14,429 nucleotides of DNA from an uncultured Solobacterium sp. GTDB taxonomy: Bacteria; Bacillota_I; Bacilli_A; Erysipelotrichales; Erysipelotrichaceae. Under the pieces are notes generated by a model. It had not been told where the DNA came from. It did no database searches and saw only the letters and a program-made list of their open reading frames with translations. The stretch is taken from assembly GCA_905194705.1 (NCBI GenBank), contig CAJJTI010000039.1:1-14429 (forward strand), in the 5' to 3' direction. Positions 6,649 through 12,556 of this stretch are shown in pieces (position 1 is the first letter of the stretch; every line of letters starts with the position of its first letter). Both the position numbers and the translations under genes were made by a program.

Positions 6649-7347
6649 TTATAAATTAGTATAAACAAACCTGCTTCCAACATAATATGTTTCCGAGTAT
6701 TCCACGATTGCCCCTGTTTTTGTATAAGAAGGGTGACATATTTTAAGTAACGGTTCATCTGATATTTTTAAAGCTTTTTTCTGTTCTTTCGTCGGCATAA
6801 CTGCAGACATGGTACGTTCTTTTCTCACTAATTCCAATTCATACAGTTCATTAAAATATGAATATAGTGATCCTGAAGTTACTCGATCAATATTAAAATC
6901 AGGCATCATCTTAAATGGTATATAGGTATAACTTATCGCAATTGGAATTCCATCTCCTGTACGAAGCCTTTCAATTTCATAAAATGATTCGTTTTCCTTT
7001 AATCTGAGTTTTTCAGCAATAAATTCATTTTTCTTTGCTTTGGATATTTTGAAATTTAATAATACTGATCCTGGCTTTTTACCATTCTGTATCATATCTT
7101 CACTGAAGCTTCTTGCTTGACCAGTTGTATTAACATATGGTTTTTCACTTACATATGTTCCATCACCAGCTCTTCTGTATACTTTACCTGCACTCGCTAA
7201 ATTTAAAATTGCTTTACGCACTGTAACTCGTGATACATTATATTTTTCGCACAGTTCCACTTCCCCCGGAAGTTTTTCGCCAGGTTTAATTTTTCCGGTT
7301 TGTATTGCATTAATTATATCCGTTTCAATTATCTTGTACTTTTCCAT
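6649..7347 (-). CDS. GntR-family (HutC/UTRA) transcriptional regulator of operon 2
   Basis: A 232-residue regulator with an N-terminal GntR winged helix (LPGEVELCEKYNVSRVTVRK, wing GDGTYV) and a UTRA ligand domain from about residue 80. It is the last gene of operon 2 and overlaps the end of the HAD gene. I chose the ATG at 7347, which gives the normal N-terminus MEKYKIIE; GTG at 7365 and ATG at 7356 are in frame, and no strong ribosome site is visible for any of them, so translation may depend on coupling to the HAD gene. It is likely to control its own operon, perhaps through the inverted repeat at 11708-11724. Effector is probably a phosphorylated intermediate, as for other HutC proteins of sugar operons; this is inference. 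Confidence 0.92.
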   Translation of the reverse strand: MEKYKIIETDIINAIQTGKIKPGEKLPGEVELCEKYNVSRVTVRKAILNLASAGKVYRRAGDGTYVSEKPYVNTTGQARSFSEDMIQNGKKPGSVLLNFKISKAKKNEFIAEKLRLKENESFYEIERLRTGDGIPIAISYTYIPFKMMPDFNIDRVTSGSLYSYFNELYELELVRKERTMSAVMPTKEQKKALKISDEPLLKICHPSYTKTGAIVEYSETYYVGSRFVYTNL

Positions 7348-8023
7348 ATATATCATTATACCCACTATTCATAGATATTAAAATATTCATCGCTTCTGTA
7401 AGATTATCTGCAAATGCATCGGCTTTGTCTTGCTTCATGCCAAAGCGATAATCTTTGATTGCAACCGTAAATAATCCTGCATTTTTTGCCGCTTGTATGC
7501 CAAATGTTGAATCTTCTACTACAGCGCATTCAGTTGGTTTTAGACCAAAATGCTCTATACATTTATTATAGATTTGTGGTGATGGTTTTGATTCTGTAAT
7601 ATCTCGACCAGAAATAATAAAATCAAATATGTCATTAATACCACAGGAATTTAAATTTTTAATTAAGTAATCCATTGCTGAAGATGATGCTAACGCTAAA
7701 AGATACCCCTTATCTTTTAATGTTCTTAATGTTTCTGGAACATCTTTAAACATAATCTTGCTATAGTCATATTCCTTTAAACATTTATGCGCATCTCTAA
7801 TTCCGGTGATTAATTCATCATATGTACAAGGCATTACATTTTTATAGCGTTCATATACACTTTCCCAATAATTCATTTTAGGATTACCACCGATTACCCC
7901 ATATGCTTCATAATCTGGAATGGGCATATTCGTACGGTGAAGATAGTCAATTGTTATATCACTATGTAATTTTTCTGAATCAACTAAAACCCCATCAAAA
8001 TCAAAAAATATAGCTTTTATCAT
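7325..8023 (-). CDS. HAD-superfamily hydrolase (subfamily IA, beta-phosphoglucomutase-like)
   Basis: A 232-residue HAD enzyme. Motif I is FFDFDGVLVDSE with nucleophile Asp8 and acid/base Asp10; motif II is the ASSS run with Ser114; motif III is Lys146 in ESKPSPQIY; motif IV is VEDSTFGIQAAKNAG with Glu170-Asp171. The cap lies between motifs I and II. These features fit phosphosugar phosphatases and beta-phosphoglucomutases of subfamily IA. In operon 2 it follows the SIS gene after a long stem-loop and may dephosphorylate or rearrange a phosphosugar released by that enzyme, or clear a dead-end phosphate. The start at 8023 is supported by GAGAGGGA just upstream; a longer reading would begin inside the stem-loop. 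Substrate is not readable. Confidence 0.9.
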   Translation of the reverse strand: MIKAIFFDFDGVLVDSEKLHSDITIDYLHRTNMPIPDYEAYGVIGGNPKMNYWESVYERYKNVMPCTYDELITGIRDAHKCLKEYDYSKIMFKDVPETLRTLKDKGYLLALASSSAMDYLIKNLNSCGINDIFDFIISGRDITESKPSPQIYNKCIEHFGLKPTECAVVEDSTFGIQAAKNAGLFTVAIKDYRFGMKQDKADAFADNLTEAMNILISMNSGYNDIYGKVQDN

Positions 8024-8054
8024 ATTCCCTCTCTTTCTACCTTCACTGAATGAG

Positions 8055-8090
8055 AAAGAAAGAGTTAACAATATCGCTAACCCTTTCTTT
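8055..8090 (-). promoter_or_regulatory. Long intercistronic stem-loop between SIS and HAD genes of operon 2
   Basis: On the minus strand AAAGAAAGGGTTA and TAACTCTTTCTTT form a 13-bp stem with one G-T pair. The following TTTCTTTC-type sequence is broken, so it is a poor terminator. It occupies the same relative place as the stem-loop at 2750-2781 in operon 1: after the transporter and first SIS gene. It may partly stop transcription or protect the upstream mRNA. Confidence 0.6.
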
Positions 8091-8104
8091 ACTAGTAAAT
8101 CTTA

Positions 8105-9205
8105 TTATTTACGTTCTAAGGCTTTTGCTTTTGTTGGAACAGCTGCACCAGTTCTTGGATAATTACGAACATTTAGGTCAATTCCTTTTCCTTTAAATGT
8201 TCTATAAGCAAGTAATTGTAATGGAACGATATATTCAAATACTGACATATATTCATCATCTGTAAATGAACCAGCTAAAACATGTTTAGATGTTGTGTTA
8301 TCTTGTTTTCCTAGTGCAAATACATGTTCATTTTGTTCTGCCATTGATGTATATAATGCATTACTTCTTTCATAATCTTGTCCTTTAGGAGCGATAATAA
8401 ATGTATATACATCTGGTTTTACAGAAGCAAGAGGACCATGTAAGAATTCCTCAGTTTCAAAAGAGAAATAGAAATATCTTACAGTTTCTAAGCTTTTCAA
8501 TGCACCTTCTAAAGCAGTACCAACATGTGGACCATATCCAACTACAAATGCTCTTTCACATGCAATTAGTTCTTCTTTGTTATCTTCAAACCATTTTTCA
8601 CTTTCATCAATGATTGTATCGATATTAGAAAGTGATTTTCTGCATCTTTCTCTTAATTCTTCATATTCAGCTTGAGTGATTGATGCTACTTTACGTGCAG
8701 CTTCTAGTGCCATCATGTAAAGTGTTAATACAGTACATGTATATCCCTTTGTCTTTGGTCCAAAGTATTCACGATCACAATCGATAGTTACTTTTCCCTT
8801 AGCAAGTTGAGTACATGTATTATCTACATTTTCTGTAACTACATAATTATCGATATTATGTTCATTAGCTACATTAATTGCATCGATTGTATTTGTACTT
8901 TCACCTTCTTGAGTAACTGTAATGACTAAATCATTTGGACAAAACAATTTATTGTAATGTGCATAGTCATAAGAAGAAAATAATTGTACTGGTTTCTTTA
9001 ATACATATTCCATGAAATGTTTTGCTGTTAAACCAGAGTTATTAGATGTACCTGAAGCTACAATTAATACTCTTCCATAATTCTTTGATGCATAGTTATC
9101 AGCAAAATCTTTGCAAATTGTTTCTGCGTTATCAAAAATATGTAATGCATATTTTTGCTCTTCATGAATATATTCGAGCATTTTATCGTTATCTACTAGT
9201 GTCAT
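8105..9205 (-). CDS. SIS-domain sugar-phosphate deglycase/isomerase, GfrE-like, of operon 2
   Basis: A 366-residue double-SIS protein of the GlmS-isomerase type without a glutaminase domain. SIS1 shows ASGTSNNS (50-57) and TQEGESTNT (98-106). SIS2 shows ETEEFLHGP (250-258). Glu240 and His256 keep the 16-residue catalytic spacing of GlmS and FraB. The C-terminal region NVRNYPRTGAAVPTK resembles ends of PTS-linked deglycases of the GfrE type. It follows EIID by 14 nt and is the only SIS enzyme in this operon. It most likely acts on the phosphorylated sugar conjugate brought in by the operon 2 PTS, releasing sugar phosphate. I prefer the ATG at 9205, seven bases after GAGG, over the GTG at 9211, which is too close. 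The natural substrate is inferred only from context. Confidence 0.88.
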   Translation of the reverse strand: MTLVDNDKMLEYIHEEQKYALHIFDNAETICKDFADNYASKNYGRVLIVASGTSNNSGLTAKHFMEYVLKKPVQLFSSYDYAHYNKLFCPNDLVITVTQEGESTNTIDAINVANEHNIDNYVVTENVDNTCTQLAKGKVTIDCDREYFGPKTKGYTCTVLTLYMMALEAARKVASITQAEYEELRERCRKSLSNIDTIIDESEKWFEDNKEELIACERAFVVGYGPHVGTALEGALKSLETVRYFYFSFETEEFLHGPLASVKPDVYTFIIAPKGQDYERSNALYTSMAEQNEHVFALGKQDNTTSKHVLAGSFTDDEYMSVFEYIVPLQLLAYRTFKGKGIDLNVRNYPRTGAAVPTKAKALERK

Positions 9206-9219
9206 TTTCACACCTCATT

Positions 9220-10047
9220 TTAAATAATTCCAAAGAATTTCATTGCGATTGCCGCAGCAATTAGAACAACCATGATTGTAACTGGTTTTTTACCCTTCAT
9301 TAGAGCGTGGTATACGGCAAATGTAAGTAGTAAAGGTAATATTTTTGGACAAATTGCATCTAATAATTCAGTTTGAATGCTAAATGAGATATCTCCCATT
9401 TTTACAACCGCAGCTACATTGAAATTTACCATCGAAGCAATCATTCCACCAATTACAGTCAAGCCCATAATTGTTGCTGCTTTTGTTGCACGATTCATTA
9501 ATCCGCCATTTACAAGAGCATCGATTGATTTTGCACCTAACTGGTAACCGTATTTCATACCATATACTCTGACTAAAATATGTGGAATGTTATAAATTAA
9601 CAAGAATAGGATAGGTCCAAGAATTGACCCTTTTTGTGCAAAAGAAATACCAACACCTGCACCTAAGATTCTAAATGTTCCCCAGAAGAAAGTATCACCA
9701 ATACCAGAAAGTGGTCCCATTAAAGCAACCTTAATACTATTGATTGAAGAAGTATCAAAATCCGGATTGTTCGCAGCTTCTTCTTCCATTGCACTTGCAA
9801 TACCAAGTACAAATGGAGAACAAGCATATGTGTTGTTATATACTTCAGAATGACGTAATAAACCTTCTGTTAATTTTTCTTTATCATCGCCATATAGTTT
9901 CTTTAATACTGGAATCATTGAATATGCAAAACCAGGAGCTTGCATACGGTCCATGGAATAGCATGAAGGTAATAAGAATGCTCTCCAGAATACAGAATGT
10001 AATGTTTTTTTGTCTAGGTGTTTACCTGTTTCAGATTTCATTGTCAT
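9220..10047 (-). CDS. PTS mannose/fructose/sorbose-family EIID component (operon 2)
   Basis: A 275-residue EIID subunit with the family hallmark GPLSGIGDTFFWG (111-123), SEVYNNT (67-73) in place of the FYNTTP of operon 1, and hydrophobic C-terminal helices. It works with the EIIC encoded just upstream, which it overlaps by 17 nt; an AGGAAAGGA ribosome site about 11 nt before the ATG sits inside the EIIC gene. A second ATG at 10041 is in frame but offers no better spacing. It is clearly paralogous to the EIID at 3866 and diverged through most of its length. Confidence 0.95.
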   Translation of the reverse strand: MTMKSETGKHLDKKTLHSVFWRAFLLPSCYSMDRMQAPGFAYSMIPVLKKLYGDDKEKLTEGLLRHSEVYNNTYACSPFVLGIASAMEEEAANNPDFDTSSINSIKVALMGPLSGIGDTFFWGTFRILGAGVGISFAQKGSILGPILFLLIYNIPHILVRVYGMKYGYQLGAKSIDALVNGGLMNRATKAATIMGLTVIGGMIASMVNFNVAAVVKMGDISFSIQTELLDAICPKILPLLLTFAVYHALMKGKKPVTIMVVLIAAAIAMKFFGII

Positions 10048-10795
10048 CTAAAGTACCATCCTTTCCTGCAGATTCAGAATTTTGATTAAAAGCTAAAACC
10101 GCTAAAATCACACCAATAATTGCTACACCTACATTTGACAAGTTGAAGAAAGCTACCGCAACAAATCCAATAAATAAGTATGGTGATAATTTCCAAGAGA
10201 ATGTTAATTGCATTAATAATGCAAATCCTAAAGCTGGAAGTAATCCACTTGCAGCACTAATACCGCTGGTAATCCAAGTTGGAATAACTTTAATTAACCA
10301 TTCAAATACTGGTGAACCAGCAATTAAAGCAACTAGTACTAATACAAATGGGAAGAAGAAGTAGTTAAACAATCCACCCCATTGGCATAATTCCATTGTT
10401 TTTGTATCAGCTTTAGCTGCAGCTTTTTTAGCTTTTTCACTTAATAAATGGTTTAGTGGAACCCAAGTTAAATAACCTAAACTAGCAGCAAATGTAGATA
10501 TTGGTAGTGATAATGTTAACGCCACATCTGATCCTGTACCACTGCCACAAATAAATGCTGTACAAATGGCACTACCTAATGTAATTTCAGGCATTCCTGA
10601 ATGAGCACCAATTCCTACTAATCCCATAGAAAGTAATTCCATTTGTGCACCAAAGATAAGTCCTGTTTGGACATCACCATAAACTAAACCAATTAATGTG
10701 CTTACTACTAGCGGTCTAGAAATCATAGTCATACCAAGAATACGAACTTCAGCCTTACATAGTCCCGCTATTAAAGCAGTTAAGAAAATTTGCAT
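10031..10795 (-). CDS. PTS mannose/fructose/sorbose-family EIIC component (operon 2)
   Basis: A 254-residue polytopic membrane protein with the EIIC pattern SRPLVVSTLIGLVYGD followed by GLIFGAQMELLSMGLVGIG. It forms the sugar channel with EIID. The gene starts two bases after the EIIB stop codon and uses AAAGGGG at about 7 nt. The C-terminal tail is acidic and polar (SAGKDGTLDDNEI), as expected for a cytoplasmic end. Confidence 0.94.
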   Translation of the reverse strand: MQIFLTALIAGLCKAEVRILGMTMISRPLVVSTLIGLVYGDVQTGLIFGAQMELLSMGLVGIGAHSGMPEITLGSAICTAFICGSGTGSDVALTLSLPISTFAASLGYLTWVPLNHLLSEKAKKAAAKADTKTMELCQWGGLFNYFFFPFVLVLVALIAGSPVFEWLIKVIPTWITSGISAASGLLPALGFALLMQLTFSWKLSPYLFIGFVAVAFFNLSNVGVAIIGVILAVLAFNQNSESAGKDGTLDDNEI

Positions 10796-10796
10796 A

Positions 10797-11279
10797 TTAT
10801 TCCCCTTTCTTCTTTTCTAATAATGGTTTCAAATCAACAAATCGATCGGAAGGAGTAGGTTTCATTCCTACTGCAACACCTTTGTCACATAGAGATAACA
10901 ATGCAGTAATATCAGCATTATCTAAATTTAAATTATCTGTGATATATGGTGCATCTTTTCGTACTCCACCAATTGTTAATTCATCAACTCCTGAAACGCC
11001 TGAAATTACTTTTTCTGCATCAATGGCATTATTAACTAAAACCATGATTTTATACTTAGCACTTTCTGGACTGTTTAAAAATCTGATACCTTCTTCAACG
11101 CTTCTAAAGCCATACTTAACTCCTGTTGGAACGCCGATTTTCAAAGCATTTTTCCTTGTTTGATCATTTACAATTTGATCATTTACAACAAGAAGAACAT
11201 TGATTCCTAATGAGCGTGTCCATGAAATAGCAACTTGTCCATGAATTAATCTGTCATCTAAATGTACTGATTTAATCAT
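10797..11279 (-). CDS. PTS mannose/fructose/sorbose-family EIIB component (operon 2)
   Basis: A 160-residue cytoplasmic subunit with DDRLIHGQVAISW at residues 8-20; His13 is the expected phosphohistidine. It transfers phosphate from EIIA to the incoming sugar. Its ATG overlaps the EIIA stop codon in an ATGA arrangement and a GAAGGAGAAG ribosome site lies inside the EIIA gene, so the two are translationally coupled. Confidence 0.95.
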   Translation of the reverse strand: MIKSVHLDDRLIHGQVAISWTRSLGINVLLVVNDQIVNDQTRKNALKIGVPTGVKYGFRSVEEGIRFLNSPESAKYKIMVLVNNAIDAEKVISGVSGVDELTIGGVRKDAPYITDNLNLDNADITALLSLCDKGVAVGMKPTPSDRFVDLKPLLEKKKGE

Positions 11280-11698
11280 ATTTCTTCTCCTTCATCGTTG
11301 TTGAGTTCTGCATTAACGCATTTAATCCCCTCTTTGCCATTTTGTAGAAGATAGTCTACCAACTCTTCAATTGAGTAACTGTCTTTTACAAATAATGCTT
11401 CTAAAAGCATACCTAAATTCATTCCTGCAATAATATACAGTTTCCGGACACCGATATATTCAGAAATGACTCTTGTTATACTTCCGCCGTAAACGTCGGT
11501 TAATGCCAATATTTCATCGTTTGAATCAAATGAATTTAAAGCTTCTTCTACAAGTTTTTTTGCTTCTTCTGTAGAAGTATCCATCGTAATTTGAATATGC
11601 TTTAAATTTTTAGTTATATCTGAACCAGCTATAATAGAAGCACTCTTTATAATCGCTTCACTTAGTGGTCCGTGAGATGCTGTAATAATTTGTATCAT
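11276..11698 (-). CDS. PTS mannose-family EIIA component, first gene of operon 2
   Basis: A 140-residue EIIA with MIQIITASHGPLSE at the start and His9 as the predicted phosphorylation site; the TDVYGGS loop with Asp68 is conserved. The ATG at 11698 follows GGAGGAG closely and gives the normal family N-terminus. An in-frame ATG at 11722 lies inside the palindromic candidate operator and is rejected. It receives phosphate from HPr and passes it to EIIB, and it is the first gene behind the strong promoter at 11734-11762. Confidence 0.93.
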   Translation of the reverse strand: MIQIITASHGPLSEAIIKSASIIAGSDITKNLKHIQITMDTSTEEAKKLVEEALNSFDSNDEILALTDVYGGSITRVISEYIGVRKLYIIAGMNLGMLLEALFVKDSYSIEELVDYLLQNGKEGIKCVNAELNNDEGEEI

Positions 11699-11707
11699 AT
11701 CTCCTCC

Positions 11708-11724
11708 AAATGTATCATACATTT
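11708..11724. promoter_or_regulatory. Perfect inverted repeat: candidate GntR operator of operon 2
   Basis: AAATGTATGATACATTT is an 8-bp perfect inverted repeat around one base. It begins about 4 nt after the expected transcription start and ends just before the EIIA ribosome site. HutC-subfamily operators often have TGTATATACA-like or GTNTANAC cores, and TGTAT/ATACA here is close. Repressor binding would block initiation. The palindrome is certain; which regulator binds is inference. Confidence 0.6.
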
Positions 11725-11733
11725 AATGAGTAA

Positions 11734-11762
11734 ATAATACATTTATGATTTTATGTTGTCAA
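11734..11762 (-). promoter_or_regulatory. Sigma-A-type promoter of operon 2
   Basis: On the minus strand a consensus -35 TTGACA (11757-11762), a 17-nt spacer and TATTAT (11734-11739) form a near-ideal promoter 36 nt before the EIIA start. Such a strong promoter suggests control by repression. Confidence 0.82.
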
Positions 11763-11775
11763 TTACTTCACAACA
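11754..11775. promoter_or_regulatory. Inverted repeat over the operon 2 -35 region
   Basis: TGTTGT (11754-11759) and ACAACA (11770-11775) are perfect 6-bp arms separated by 10 bp and cover the -35 box. It could be a second regulator site. The motif is short and could be chance. Confidence 0.25.
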
Positions 11776-11810
11776 ATTTTTGTTATAATTTTCAAATTAT
11801 TTTAATTCTG

Positions 11811-11824
11811 TGAAAATTGTTTCA
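11811..11824. promoter_or_regulatory. Weak cre-like site upstream of operon 2
   Basis: TGAAAATTGTTTCA has the outer arms of a CcpA cre element but lacks the central CG. It is about 50 bp upstream of the -35 box. Functional status is doubtful. Confidence 0.2.
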
Positions 11825-11835
11825 TTTTATGTAAA

Positions 11836-11870
11836 AATAAGAAGTGAATCACTTTTGCAACTCACTCCTT
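11836..11870 (-). terminator. Terminator-like hairpin downstream of the ATPase remnant
   Basis: On the minus strand AAGGAGTGA and TCACTTCTT form a 9-bp stem with one G-T pair around a 14-nt loop, followed by ATTTTT. It probably ended transcription of the ATPase gene before that gene decayed, and it shields the operon 2 promoter from upstream readthrough. Confidence 0.55.
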
Positions 11871-11881
11871 AATCTATATAT

Positions 11882-12359
11882 TTATTGATCTGTTAATTTC
11901 AGTTTGATGTAATCTACTACAGGTATTTTTACAGGTATTTTCAATTCTTTGTTATTGTTAATAAATCTTGAGGAATTGTTTTCAATTCTGCTGATATTCC
12001 AACATTTGCATCTGATATTTTTACCGCCTTATGCAAACCATATTTTTTAGGATTAGCTAAAACATATTTCATGCTGTATTTCATCTAAAATTATTAATGT
12101 TTTGTAAGGAATAAATCTAACTTTCGGATTATTTGCTGTTATAACCATTATCATCAAATTAATATCAAAATCACCATCAAAAGCAGAATGAATCATACTA
12201 TTTAATCTAAAATCAACATAAACAACTGATTCATAATTTGCTTTACCAAATTCTTTTACAATATATGTTTTTCCAACTTATCTTAATCCCCTTAATTACT
12301 AGCGGATGATGTTTTCTATTTTTCCATAGTTTTAATTCATGTAAAATTGTTCGTTTCAG
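11882..12359 (-). pseudogene. Degraded AAA ATPase of the DUF4143-linked type
   Basis: Reading the minus strand in three frames gives pieces of one protein. The first reads LKRTILHELKLWKNRKHHPL then VIKGI, the N-terminus of these ATPases. At Walker A the expected RQVGKT is broken by one inserted base (12284) and a CAA-to-TAA change (12278-12280). The next frame continues VGKTYIVKEFGKANYESVVY and on to Walker B TLIILDEIQ. Then the reading shifts again to ANPKKYGLHKAVKISDANVG and GISAELKTIP, which resembles the C-terminus of DUF4143 proteins. Most of the middle is missing from a gene normally well over 1 kb. The start codon is CTG where ATG is expected, with AAGGAG still in place. A 12-bp in-frame tandem duplication (11919-11942) lies near the end. 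Such ATPases have poorly known functions and are often present as many copies. Confidence 0.75.
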
Positions 12360-12386
12360 TATTTTTTACTCCTTTTTATAATCATA

Positions 12387-12485
12387 TTCCATATTATACC
12401 TGACGTTTTTCAAAGGATTATCATATATACTTCGGACAGTTTTAAGAGGATTTTTATATGTATATCGGACATTTTTCAAAGGATT
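12387..12485 (-). repeat. Three tandem 33-bp repeats upstream of the dead ATPase
   Basis: Three contiguous units of exactly 33 bp begin at 12485, 12452 and 12419 (minus strand). Each opens with AATCCTYTKAAAA and continues with a GTCCG-like block; the last third is variable but AT-rich. Copy 3 contains TATAAT, so the array merges with a promoter region for the former gene. A period near three helical turns would place identical sites on one face of the DNA. There are no spacers, so it is not a CRISPR array. Confidence 0.75.
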
Positions 12486-12495
12486 TGCCAAAATC

Positions 12496-12529
12496 CAAAA
12501 AAAGAAGCAAGTATTTGTAACCTGCTTCT
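12496..12529 (-). terminator. Rho-independent terminator of the flavoreductase gene
   Basis: On the minus strand AGAAGCAGGT and ACTTGCTTCT form a 10-bp stem with one G-T pair around a 7-nt loop, followed by seven T. It lies about 27 nt after the stop codon at 12557. This is the best terminator in the window. Confidence 0.92.
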
Positions 12530-12556
12530 CATTAAGACTTAAGATTTTATTTTCTT

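Noticed and set aside
8024..8071. N-terminal extension of the HAD gene
   Set aside because: It would begin inside the stem-loop at 8055-8090, and the HAD motif I normally starts within a few residues of the N-terminus, as it does from 8023.
150..11762. Recent tandem duplication of a whole PTS operon
   Set aside because: Paralogous subunits (for example the two EIIB proteins) share only family-level similarity and the accessory genes differ, so the operons look independently evolved or separately acquired.
12387..12485. CRISPR array
   Set aside because: The units are contiguous with no unique spacers, and there are no cas genes.
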